From positions 3,844,001 through 3,908,000 of the forward strand of contig NC_008268.1 of assembly GCF_000014565.1 (NCBI RefSeq): a stretch of 64,000 nucleotides of DNA. Direction: 5' to 3'. Positions 11,001 to 18,032 of the stretch are shown one piece after another. Numbering within the stretch: the stretch's first letter is position 1; each line of letters opens with the position of its first letter. A model generated the notes under the pieces. The model was not told where the DNA came from. It searched no databases and saw only the letters and a list, made by a program, of their open reading frames with translations. This stretch comes from Rhodococcus jostii RHA1. Lineage in GTDB: Bacteria > Actinomycetota > Actinomycetes > Mycobacteriales > Mycobacteriaceae. Both the position numbers and the translations under genes were made by a program.

Positions 11001-12090
11001 TGCCGTGCTGGCGTTCCCGGCCACGCTCGCCGACTCCGACTCGAGTACCGACGTGCGCGGACTGGGCGCCATGCTCTACGCCCTCATCACCGCCCGCTGG
11101 CCGCTGGGTGACCCGTCCGCGCCCTCGGGTGACCCGTCGGGGTCGCACCGTCCGGGCAGCGTCGGCGGTATGCGACTGGCCGACCGCGACTCCAGCGGAC
11201 AGCCCATCGGACCGCGGGTGATCCGGCCGGAGGTCCCGTTCGAGATCTCCGCGGTGGCGTTGCGCTCGCTCGAGCCGAACGGGGGAATCCGCACGGCGGC
11301 CACCGTGCAGCACATTCTCGATCAGGCGTCCGTCGTCAACGACAAGACCGAATTCATCCCCGCCCTGCGGCTCGGGCAGCGGGGCCCCGGCACGACCGGT
11401 CACGCTCTCGCCGACCCGGAAGCGTTGGAGGCGGAGAAGAAGAAGTCCAACCGGATGATCGCGGCGCTCGTGGGCCTCGCGGTCGTCACGATCATCGTGC
11501 TGGCGCTCCTGGGCTTCTGGCTCGCGACGTTCCTCACGGGCAGCAGTTCCGACGCGCCGCTCACCGAACAGGACTTCGGGCTCACCACGTCGGCCGAGGC
11601 ACCGCCCAACCCCGAGTCGCCCGCACCCGCGCCCGCCCCGGCGGCGAACGTGGCACCGGTCACGCCCTCGGGGGCAACGGTGTTCTCGCCGCAGGGCACA
11701 CCCGACTCGGCCGCGAACGCCCGGCTGGCCGTCGACGGCAACACGTCCACCGTGTGGAGCACCGACTCGTACTTCCAGCCCTTCCCCGCGCTGAAGAACG
11801 GTGTGGGCCTGATGGTCACGCTGGACGAGCCGGCGACCCTGTCGAGCGTGTGGATCAACTCGCCGACTCCGGGCACCAACGTCGAGATCCGCAGCGCGCC
11901 GTCGGAGAACCCGACCCTCGACCAGACGCAGGTGCTCGGTTCGAAGGTCCTCGGCAACGGCGTCACCGACATCCCGGTGAAGTCGGAGGGACCCACCAAG
12001 AACGTCCTGGTGTGGATCACCGGCCTGAGCAATTCCGGTGGCAAGAACCAATCGTCCATCGCCGACGTCGGTTTCAACGCCGCGACCTAG
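8095..12090 (+). CDS. murJ: MurJ lipid II flippase with intracellular pseudokinase and C-terminal extracytoplasmic domain
   Basis: 1,331 aa with three parts. (1) An MVF/MurJ integral-membrane core, about residues 65-610, predicted to flip lipid II. (2) A disordered charged linker, then a kinase-fold domain (about 822-1090) that lacks key residues: the Lys of VAVK is Thr (VALTFVD), and no HRD or DFG is seen, so it is a pseudokinase. (3) A membrane helix (about 1120-1143), a Pro/Ala linker and a discoidin-like C-terminal domain. This matches mycobacterial MviN (Rv3910), whose phosphorylated pseudokinase recruits FhaA. PknB/PknA are encoded at the other end of this window. It overlaps the preceding gene by 4 bp. 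Confidence 0.94.
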   Translation: MTGNLPSRGQRLPDRSHPRVAPWERDHWAREIRPDEAPTVQFAAIRVDPSPPPVRDSGPSTAPQKQSNSRLLASTGSIAVATLVSRITGFAKQLLVLTLLGGSVASSFTVASQIPNMISELVLGAVLTAIVVPVLVRAEREDPDQGAAFVRRLFTATCVLLGTAALLATAAAPVLTTHVFLSADGKVNTSLTTALSYLLLPAILFYGLSALLTAILNTRQVFKPGAWAPVLNNVVMLTVLVIYYATPGEITLDPVRMSDPKLLVLGVGVTLGVVVQALSLVPAIRREGISLKPLWGLDDRLKQFGGMAVAIILYVLISQAGMIVATRISSHADASGPAIYNNAWLLLQLPYGVLGVTVLTAIMPRLSRNAAADDTPAVVDDLSVATRLTMISLIPIITFLTFAGPEIGQALYGYGNFGSGDAERLGQAVSWSAFTLIPYSLVLIQLRVFYAREQAWTPTWIVLGITAVKIALSALTPLIASSDDQVVILLGAANGLGYITGALVGGWLLHRSLGNLQMANVGKTVWVVVLASMAGALVMLGADRLLGLDRLTSLFGGPGSMVRVMISGVLMLVVTFVILWFAKIPEIVSITVAVARKVRALRGRGAAPEPEADPLADAETELIPVVRATPHHFGGQPRGIERPGGLPYPGHERVGSPPGTGRSWAFENEGVRVSDDDVAGSKRAGGSTVQASERDSAAAPNGVDAPTTRISSESASTDSAKSGKQAGADAPQKKDADTSAGAADTPKTGQSKETGGPADAQTKAAPTTPADDSGESRGDTRHMGAAPARDLSYDTGVIPITPAPGREPGAGPRRTPRGPKLIPGASVAGGRYRLLTPHGGSRGLQFWQALDVKLDREVALTFVDAEQRSTSAGPEGPQAILSRTLRLGRINSPGLARVLDVVRGSSGGIVVAEWTPGRSLREMADTKPSPIGAASAIRALAAAAETAHRAGGALSIDHPDRVRISINGDAVLAFPATLADSDSSTDVRGLGAMLYALITARWPLGDPSAPSGDPSGSHRPGSVGGMRLADRDSSGQPIGPRVIRPEVPFEISAVALRSLEPNGGIRTAATVQHILDQASVVNDKTEFIPALRLGQRGPGTTGHALADPEALEAEKKKSNRMIAALVGLAVVTIIVLALLGFWLATFLTGSSSDAPLTEQDFGLTTSAEAPPNPESPAPAPAPAANVAPVTPSGATVFSPQGTPDSAANARLAVDGNTSTVWSTDSYFQPFPALKNGVGLMVTLDEPATLSSVWINSPTPGTNVEIRSAPSENPTLDQTQVLGSKVLGNGVTDIPVKSEGPTKNVLVWITGLSNSGGKNQSSIADVGFNAAT

Positions 12091-12137
12091 TCGGCACCCG
12101 GTGCTCGCGGACCGGCGAATTGAGCTAACATCCGCCG

Positions 12138-12719
12138 GTGCGAATCTTCCGGGGGGATTCCGAGGGTGAGCCCTCGGACGTCGACCTGTTGGCTGCGCAC
12201 GTCGCCGGCGATCGGCACGCCTTCGAGACACTGCTCGCGCGGCACTACGACCATCTGTGGCACGTCGCCAAACGCACCAGCTACACCACCGAGGATGCGG
12301 CGGACGCCCTGCAGGAGGCGCTGCTGTCCGCGCATCGCAACGCAGGCTCGTTCCGCCGGGATGCCGCGGTCCGCAGCTGGCTGCACACGATCGTGGTCAA
12401 CGCCTGCCTCGACCGGATCCGCCGCAACAAGGCTCGTCCGGCGGTATCCCTGTCCGCGGACGAGGACGACGAGCCGCGCGACGCCCGCGACTATGTGTCC
12501 GAGGTGGAGCTCAGCCTGGTGGTCGAGCGCGCACTGGCGCAGCTGCCAGCGGATCAGCGGACCGCGATCGTGGCCGTCGACCTCGAGGGCCGTTCGACCA
12601 GCGAGGCCGCCATTCTCCTCGGGGTTCCGGAAGGCACCGTGAAGAGCCGCTGCGCCCGCGGCCGGAAGAAGCTGGCCGCCTCTCTCGAATATTTTCGGGT
12701 GGAGGGGAACCGATCATGA
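12138..12719 (+). CDS. sigM: ECF RNA polymerase sigma factor SigM
   Basis: 193 aa extracytoplasmic-function sigma factor, starting at GTG 12138. Region 2 is visible in FETLLARHYDHLWHVAKRTS and DALQEALLSAHRN; region 4 in LPADQRTAIVAVDLEGRSTSEAAILLGVP, the helix-turn-helix for -35 binding. It is placed between murJ and a predicted anti-sigma gene, the arrangement of M. tuberculosis sigM (Rv3911)-rsmA (Rv3912). It is expected to be held inactive by the downstream protein and to drive a cell-envelope regulon; the signal is unknown. Confidence 0.92.
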   Translation: MRIFRGDSEGEPSDVDLLAAHVAGDRHAFETLLARHYDHLWHVAKRTSYTTEDAADALQEALLSAHRNAGSFRRDAAVRSWLHTIVVNACLDRIRRNKARPAVSLSADEDDEPRDARDYVSEVELSLVVERALAQLPADQRTAIVAVDLEGRSTSEAAILLGVPEGTVKSRCARGRKKLAASLEYFRVEGNRS

Positions 12720-12797
12720 CTCCGGGGCGTCAAAACGTAGTAGGAGCGGGTAACTGTCCTGACGTCCCGGACCACAACGACTCGGTGAGGAGGTGCC

Positions 12798-13547
12798 ATG
12801 GCCGACCGTGAACCCGACCCGTCCGATGCCACGCTGCCTGCACCGCCGTACTCCGAGGACCTGTTGGCCGACCTTCATGCCGGGGTACTGCCGGAGTCGG
12901 TCAGCGATCGCCTGTGGCCACTCGTCCGGAACGACCCGCAGGCGATGTCGGTGATCGACGCCCTCGACCGGGTCACCGATCAGCTGGGTGCGCTCGGTCG
13001 CGATCATTCCGTCTCGACCCCGATTCCCGCCGACGTCGCCGACCGCATCAATCGTGCTCTCGCCGCGGAGCGGGACACACCTGCCGAGGCCACCGCGGTC
13101 CCACTCGCCCGGCGGCGGAAGTGGGCTGCCGCGGCCGCGGGGACGTTCGCGGCGGCGGCAGCGGTCGTGGTGGCCGTCGCGGTCGTCACGCCGGACAGGC
13201 AGGAACCCGAGACGCCGATCGTCGCCCTGCCCAGTTCCGAAACCTCGCCGGCACCAGCCGTTCTCGATCTGGGCACCGATCTCGACTCCGGACGCCTCCT
13301 CACCGTGATCGGTTCGCGGCAGCTCGGACCACTCGAGGATCCCGCACAACTGTCGGAATGTCTGCGCGCCAACGGTATCGAAACGTCCCGCCCCCTGCTC
13401 GGTTCCGGCGAGGTTCGCCTCGACGGTGTTCCCGGGGTACTGCTGCTGGTGGCCGCGCCGCGTCCGCCGCAGATCACGGCCCTGGTGGTCGGCCGCGAGT
13501 GCGGCGCGGGAGATCCGGCGACGATCGCCGTCACCGAGATCGGTTGA
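12798..13547 (+). CDS. rsmA: Anti-sigma-M factor (RsmA-like membrane protein)
   Basis: 249 aa. An acidic N-terminal cytosolic part (about 1-105) presumably binds SigM. One membrane helix follows (about 113-133, rich in Ala/Val after RRRKW), then an extracytoplasmic domain with two cysteines in the last third (ECLRANG, GRECGAG). It starts at ATG 12798 with GAGGAGGTGCC just upstream, 78 bp after sigM, and is probably co-transcribed with it. Identity rests mainly on position and topology, since anti-sigma factors diverge quickly. It ends 3 bp from the convergent tetR-type gene. Confidence 0.8.
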   Translation: MADREPDPSDATLPAPPYSEDLLADLHAGVLPESVSDRLWPLVRNDPQAMSVIDALDRVTDQLGALGRDHSVSTPIPADVADRINRALAAERDTPAEATAVPLARRRKWAAAAAGTFAAAAAVVVAVAVVTPDRQEPETPIVALPSSETSPAPAVLDLGTDLDSGRLLTVIGSRQLGPLEDPAQLSECLRANGIETSRPLLGSGEVRLDGVPGVLLLVAAPRPPQITALVVGRECGAGDPATIAVTEIG

Positions 13548-13550
13548 TCC

Positions 13551-14123
13551 TCAAGATCGTTCCCGCCCCGAACGGGCGACCGGCAGGAGTAGCTCGAGGA
13601 TCTTCCCACGCAGTTCCGGGGTGTCGTCCTCGACGGCGATCAGGCTGGTGAACAGCGCGGCGCCGGCGGCGAGCACCAGCACGGCCGTCGCGGTGCTCGA
13701 CCCGGCCGGGTCCTCCTCGCTCTCGAACAGCTGAGTACTCGGCCCGCTGAATCCCCGCCACAGCGCGGTGCGGAGATCGTCGTGGTCCCGGATCGCGGCC
13801 AGCAGACCCGGCGTGGCCGCTCGCACCTCCGGTCGTAAGAACAGTTCGGCGCTGCCGGTCACCACCCAACGGATCCAGCCTTCGCGGTCGGTGCCCTCGA
13901 ACGGTGTCAGGTCGGGTGTTGCACCGAGGATGGCGTCGAGAACCAGGTGCGCCTTCGACGGCCACCGTCGGGTGATGGAGGCCCTGCTCACCCCGGACCG
14001 CGTCGCGATGGCCCGCATGCTCAGTTGTTCCCAGCCCGATTCCACGAGCATCGCCCGGGTGACCGCGAGGACGTCGGTGTCGATCCGCGGGTCGCGGGGG
14101 CGGCCGCTTCCAGTTGCATTCAT
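13551..14123 (-). CDS. TetR/AcrR family transcriptional regulator
   Basis: 190 aa. An N-terminal helix-turn-helix (RAIATRSGVSRASITRRWPSK, about residues 37-58) precedes a variable ligand-binding domain with a C-terminal Ala-rich dimerisation helix. It is divergent from the SDR gene with an 89-bp spacer that contains a short inverted repeat (14163-14177), suggesting local repression of the SDR/flavin oxidoreductase pair. This cassette is absent from the equivalent position in M. tuberculosis, where sigM-rsmA is followed directly by trxB2. The ligand is unknown. Confidence 0.85.
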   Translation of the reverse strand: MNATGSGRPRDPRIDTDVLAVTRAMLVESGWEQLSMRAIATRSGVSRASITRRWPSKAHLVLDAILGATPDLTPFEGTDREGWIRWVVTGSAELFLRPEVRAATPGLLAAIRDHDDLRTALWRGFSGPSTQLFESEEDPAGSSTATAVLVLAAGAALFTSLIAVEDDTPELRGKILELLLPVARSGRERS

Positions 14124-14162
14124 TGGTTCGAATTGTGGGACACAAGTGCCTTCCGCGCTATA

Positions 14163-14177
14163 TCGTACCTATTACGA
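14163..14177. promoter_or_regulatory. Candidate TetR operator, inverted repeat TCGTA-CCTAT-TACGA
   Basis: A perfect 5-bp-arm inverted repeat centred in the spacer between the divergent tetR and SDR starts. The position fits a shared operator. A second, longer-spaced repeat (GTTCGAATT at 14126-14134, AATTCGAAC at 14193-14201) flanks it and lies next to both start codons. Assignment is by position and symmetry only. Confidence 0.45.
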
Positions 14178-14212
14178 GACCAGTGGCACCGTAATTCGAA
14201 CAGGACGGTCAC

Positions 14213-15184
14213 ATGAAGATCGCAGTCACCGGCGGCACCGGATACGTCGGCGCCCACACCACGCTGGCGCTCCTCGCCGCCGGCCACTCGGTTCGGCTGC
14301 TGGTGCTGCCCGCCGAATCTCCCGACGCCGTACTCGCGGCAGCCGGGGACGACGCCGCGCGGATCGAGCAGGTGGTCGGCGACATCCGCGACGCCCAAGT
14401 GGTCGCACGCCTCCTCGACGGCTGCGACGCACTGCTCCACGCCGCCGGGGTAGTGGGCACCGACGATCGACGCGAGCAGCTGATGTGGGAGATCAACACG
14501 CAGGCCACCGCCGCGATCCTCACCCGGGCGGCGTTCCTCGGACTCGACCCGATCATCCATGTCGCGAGTTTCAGTGCCCTGTTTCCGTCACCCGACGCCG
14601 TCATCGGCCCGGACAGTCCGACGGCGTCGGGCCGCAGCGCGTACGGCCGCACCAAAGCGGCCGCCGATCGCATCGCCCGCGCGCTCCAGGACGCGGGCGC
14701 CCCCGTGGTCATCACGTACCCGACGAGCGTCGTGGGTCCCGGGCTCGGATCCACGAAGGGCATCACCGAACAGGGCTGGGGCGCGATCGTCAGCGGCGGG
14801 GTGGCACCCCGATTCGACGGCGGCATGCAGATGATCGACGTGCGCGACGTGGCCGCGGTCCACGCCGCCGCGATGCACCCCGGCCGCGGTCCCCGGCGAT
14901 ACGTCTGCGGCGGCGAACTCGTCGAGTTCAACCAGCTCATCGACGTCCTCGAACACTCGTCGGGCCGTCGACTCCGGCGCATCCCGCTGTCGGGCAGCAC
15001 CTTTCGCACGCTCGGGCGGATCGCCGACGTGATCGGCAGGTTCACACCTCTCAGCGCGGGGCTCAGTTACGAGGCCGCCTGGTTGCTCACCTCGGCGACC
15101 CCGACCGACGACTCGCGCACCCGCGACGAGCTGGAGCTCACCTGGCGGCCTGCCCGCGCGGCGCTGGCCGCGACCTTCACCTGA
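14213..15184 (+). CDS. NAD(P)-dependent extended-SDR oxidoreductase/epimerase
   Basis: 323 aa extended short-chain dehydrogenase/reductase. The Rossmann motif TGGTGYVGAHT is at residues 6-16 and the catalytic YxxxK appears as AYGRTKAAAD (around residue 145). The C-terminal part resembles NAD-dependent epimerase/3-beta-hydroxysteroid dehydrogenase-like proteins. The start ATG 14213 has AGGAC upstream. It is followed after 36 bp by a flavin oxidoreductase, so both are likely one transcript under the divergent TetR regulator. The substrate cannot be told; a small-molecule carbonyl or alcohol is likely. Confidence 0.85.
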   Translation: MKIAVTGGTGYVGAHTTLALLAAGHSVRLLVLPAESPDAVLAAAGDDAARIEQVVGDIRDAQVVARLLDGCDALLHAAGVVGTDDRREQLMWEINTQATAAILTRAAFLGLDPIIHVASFSALFPSPDAVIGPDSPTASGRSAYGRTKAAADRIARALQDAGAPVVITYPTSVVGPGLGSTKGITEQGWGAIVSGGVAPRFDGGMQMIDVRDVAAVHAAAMHPGRGPRRYVCGGELVEFNQLIDVLEHSSGRRLRRIPLSGSTFRTLGRIADVIGRFTPLSAGLSYEAAWLLTSATPTDDSRTRDELELTWRPARAALAATFT

Positions 15185-15220
15185 ACGCCCTTCCACCACC
15201 ACCCTCGAAGGCGGACCACC

Positions 15221-16408
15221 ATGACCGTTCCACCACCGCACCCCGGCATCTGGGAGCCGGCCCGCCTGGGTCCCCTGACGCTGCGCAACCGCATCGTGAA
15301 GGCCGCCACGTTCGAGGGCGTCATGCCGCGCGGCCGGATCACCGACCAGCTCGTCGACTTCCACGCCGAGGTCGCTCGCGGCGGCGCCGCACTGACGACC
15401 GTCGCGTACTGCGCCGTCTCACCCGGCGGACGCGTCCACGCGAACACCCTCGTGCTCGACCGCGCCCGCGTCCCCGACCTGCGCCGGCTCACCGACGCCG
15501 TTCACGCCGAAGGCGGGTTGGTCGCGGCGCAGATCGGTCATGCCGGTCTGGTCGCGAACACACTGTCCAACCGCACCAAGACCCTCGCGCCGTCCACCCG
15601 CCTCAGCCCGCCCGCGATGGGTCTGGTGAAGGGGGCCACCCGAGTAGAACTCGACCAGGTCACTCGGGACTTCGAGGACACGGCCCGCAACGCCGTCGAG
15701 GCAGGATTCGACGCGATCGAGGTCCACCTGGGGCACAACTACCTCCTCAGCTCGTTCATGAGCCCCAACCTCAACAAGCGGACCGACGAGTACGGGGGCA
15801 GCCTGGAGCGGCGGGCGGCGTTCCCCAGGCGGGTGGTCGAGAGAGTGCGCCACGCCGTCGGCGACTCGGTGGCCGTCACGGCCAAATTCAACATGACAGA
15901 CGGTGTTCCGAAAGGGCTGTGGCTCGACGACAGTCTCCGTATCGCGCAGCTCCTCGAAGCCGACGGGCATCTCGACGCGCTGCAGCTCACCGGGGGCAGC
16001 TCGTTGCTCAACGGGATGTACTTCTTCCGCGGCGAGGTTCCGATGGCGGAATTCGTTGCCTCACAGCCCAAGCTGGTGGGCTGGGGCCTGAAGGTCTACG
16101 GGCCGCGCATCTTTCCGACGTACCCCTTCGAGGAAGCGTTCTTCCTCCCGATGGCACGGCAGTTCCGCGAAGCCCTGTCGATGCCGCTCATCCTCCTCGG
16201 CGGCATCAACAGACTCGACACGATCGAGAACGCACTCGGCGACGGGTTCGAGTTCGTCGCGATGGCGCGCGCCCTGCTCCGCGACCCGGACCTCGTCAAC
16301 AAGTTCCGCGACCGGCACGTGGCCGAGGGACTCTGCATCCATTGCAACAAATGCATGCCCACCATCTACACGGGCACCCGCTGCGTCATCCGGGAGACTC
16401 TGCGCTGA
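15221..16408 (+). CDS. NADH:flavin oxidoreductase, Old Yellow Enzyme family, with C-terminal cysteine cluster
   Basis: 395 aa TIM-barrel flavoprotein. It starts GIWEPARLGPLTLRNRIVKAAT; the family signature HLGHNYLLSSFMSPNLNKRTDEYGG lies at about residues 170-194, followed by the flavin-binding GGINR and AMARALLRDP. The C-terminus ends with CIHCNKC and a later Cys (GTRC), resembling the [4Fe-4S] ligands of 2,4-dienoyl-CoA reductase-type members. The second FAD/NAD domain of those enzymes is absent. Expected to reduce an activated C=C bond. It follows the SDR gene by 36 bp. Substrate unknown. Confidence 0.86.
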   Translation: MTVPPPHPGIWEPARLGPLTLRNRIVKAATFEGVMPRGRITDQLVDFHAEVARGGAALTTVAYCAVSPGGRVHANTLVLDRARVPDLRRLTDAVHAEGGLVAAQIGHAGLVANTLSNRTKTLAPSTRLSPPAMGLVKGATRVELDQVTRDFEDTARNAVEAGFDAIEVHLGHNYLLSSFMSPNLNKRTDEYGGSLERRAAFPRRVVERVRHAVGDSVAVTAKFNMTDGVPKGLWLDDSLRIAQLLEADGHLDALQLTGGSSLLNGMYFFRGEVPMAEFVASQPKLVGWGLKVYGPRIFPTYPFEEAFFLPMARQFREALSMPLILLGGINRLDTIENALGDGFEFVAMARALLRDPDLVNKFRDRHVAEGLCIHCNKCMPTIYTGTRCVIRETLR

Positions 16409-16452
16409 TCAGGGCGCCCGCGAGGGGAGCGACCGGTATCACCTGCAGTCGG

Positions 16453-16478
16453 GGAACAACACCCTTTAGTCTTGTGTT
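16453..16478 (+). promoter_or_regulatory. SigH/SigR-type promoter for trxB-trxA
   Basis: GGAAC at 16453-16457 and GTT at 16476-16478, separated by exactly 18 nt and lying 43 bp upstream of the trxB start. This matches the known thiol-oxidative-stress promoter form (GGAAT/C-N18-GTT) used by Streptomyces SigR and mycobacterial SigH, which control thioredoxin genes in those genera. Confidence 0.65.
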
Positions 16479-16520
16479 GATCCATACGACTGAGCACCCC
16501 CTCACTACTGGAAGGCCCGC

Positions 16521-17504
16521 ATGACCACTCCATCGACGGTTCATGAACTCATCATCGTTGGTTCGGGACCTGCCGGATACACCGCTGCCGTCTACGCGGC
16601 GCGCGCGGAACTCGAACCGTTGCAGTTCGAGGGGACCCAGTTCGGTGGCGCCCTCATGACCACCACCGAGGTCGAGAACTTCCCCGGATTCCGTGAGGGA
16701 ATCATGGGACCCGACCTGATGGACCAGATGCGCGAGCAGGCCAAGCGGTTCGGCACCGACATCCGCACCGAGGACGTCGAGGAACTCGACCTCACCGGCC
16801 CGATCAAGAAGGTCGTCGTCAACGGCGAGACCTACCAGGCGCATGCGGTGGTGCTGGCAATGGGCGCCGCAGCCCGTTACCTGGGGATTCCGGGTGAAGA
16901 GAAGTTGCTTGGCCGCGGCGTCAGCGCCTGCGCCACGTGTGACGGATTCTTCTTCAAGGATCAGGACATCGTCGTCGTCGGCGGCGGCGACTCCGCCATG
17001 GAGGAGGCCACCTTCCTCACCCGCTTCGCGCGCAGCGTCACCGTGGTGCACCGCCGCGAGGAGTTCCGTGCGTCCCGCATCATGCTCGAGCGCGCCAAGG
17101 CGAACGCGAAGATCCGGTTCGTCACCAACGCGGCGCCCGTCGAGGTGCTGGGCGAGAACAGCGTCACCGGCCTCGTGATCCGCGACACCGTCACCGGTGA
17201 GACCTCCACGCTGGACGTCACCGGCATGTTCGTCGCCATCGGTCACGACCCGCGCAGCGAACTCGTCAAGGGACAGGTCGACCTCGACGACGCCGGATAT
17301 GTGCTCGTCAAGACGCCGACCACCGCCACCTCCGTGGACGGAGTCTTCGCCGCCGGCGACCTGGTCGATCACATCTACCAGCAGGCGATCACCGCCGCCG
17401 GCACCGGTTGCTCCGCGGCGATGGATGCCGAGCGCTGGCTGGCAGAGCGCGGCGACATCACCGCCAACACCGTCGCCGCCGCGGGCTTACCGGTCGACGC
17501 CTGA
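16521..17504 (+). CDS. trxB: Thioredoxin reductase
   Basis: 327 aa FAD/NADPH disulfide reductase that regenerates reduced thioredoxin. The FAD motif [15 protein letters not shown] is at about residues 12-26 and the redox-active CATC at about 137-140. The NADPH motif [12 protein letters not shown] follows, and a C-terminal FAD motif ends in [19 protein letters not shown]. trxA starts 39 bp downstream, so the two form the classic trxBA operon. The upstream SigH/SigR-type site suggests induction by disulfide stress. Confidence 0.96.
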   Translation: MTTPSTVHELIIVGSGPAGYTAAVYAARAELEPLQFEGTQFGGALMTTTEVENFPGFREGIMGPDLMDQMREQAKRFGTDIRTEDVEELDLTGPIKKVVVNGETYQAHAVVLAMGAAARYLGIPGEEKLLGRGVSACATCDGFFFKDQDIVVVGGGDSAMEEATFLTRFARSVTVVHRREEFRASRIMLERAKANAKIRFVTNAAPVEVLGENSVTGLVIRDTVTGETSTLDVTGMFVAIGHDPRSELVKGQVDLDDAGYVLVKTPTTATSVDGVFAAGDLVDHIYQQAITAAGTGCSAAMDAERWLAERGDITANTVAAAGLPVDA

Positions 17505-17543
17505 CCTCACCACACACACCCACCTCGAGTAAGGGAAATCCCC

Positions 17544-17867
17544 GTGTCGAATACCGTCACCATCACCGATGATTCGTTCCAGCAGGACGTCATTTCCAGT
17601 GACAAGCCTGTCCTCGTCGACTTCTGGGCCACCTGGTGCGGCCCGTGCAAGATGATCGCCCCCGTCCTCGAGGAGATCGCCGGTGAGCACAGCGAGAAGC
17701 TGACCATCGCGAAGCTCGACATCGACGCCAACCCGGGCGCTGCGCGCGATTTCCAGGTCATGTCGATTCCCACGCTGATCCTGTTCAAGGACGGCAAGCC
17801 GATCAACACGATTGTCGGCACCAAGGGCAAGGCTGCGCTGCTGAAAGAGCTCGCCGACGTTCTCTGA
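17544..17867 (+). CDS. trxA: Thioredoxin
   Basis: 107 aa cytosolic dithiol carrier with the canonical active site WCGPCK (about residues 31-36) and the cis-Pro region SIPTLILFKDG. It is reduced by the upstream TrxB and supplies electrons to ribonucleotide reductase, peroxiredoxins and similar enzymes. AAGGGAAA precedes the GTG start 17544. A hairpin followed by a T-rich tail lies 55-107 bp after the stop and may end the operon. Confidence 0.96.
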   Translation: MSNTVTITDDSFQQDVISSDKPVLVDFWATWCGPCKMIAPVLEEIAGEHSEKLTIAKLDIDANPGAARDFQVMSIPTLILFKDGKPINTIVGTKGKAALLKELADVL

Positions 17868-17922
17868 TCGACACCCGAACACCCGGCGCGATTCCCGATT
17901 TTGTGGGAATCTCTGAGACAAT

Positions 17923-17982
17923 CGATCGATGTGCTCCAGTCGCATCAGCTAGACCGACCGGAACACATCGATCGTTTTGTTT
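17923..17982 (+). terminator. Possible trxA terminator: 11-bp inverted repeat with T-rich tail
   Basis: CGATCGATGTG at 17923-17933 and its exact complement at 17964-17974, followed by TTTTGTTT. The 30-nt loop is long for an intrinsic terminator, so a regulatory repeat upstream of cwlM is the alternative. Confidence 0.4.
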
Positions 17983-18032
17983 GTACCGAGACTCGTATGT
18001 ACTCGTTGATTCGGACTGAGAGGCCCTGAAAC

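Noticed and set aside
7699..12231. 1,510-codon open frame on the minus strand
   Set aside because: It lies antisense to murJ and the DUF6049 gene, is Arg/Gly/His-rich without domains, and is explained by high GC.
17890..17911. 7-bp hairpin GATTCCC/GGGAATC after trxA
   Set aside because: Short stem without a T-run; the 11-bp repeat further on is a better terminator candidate.
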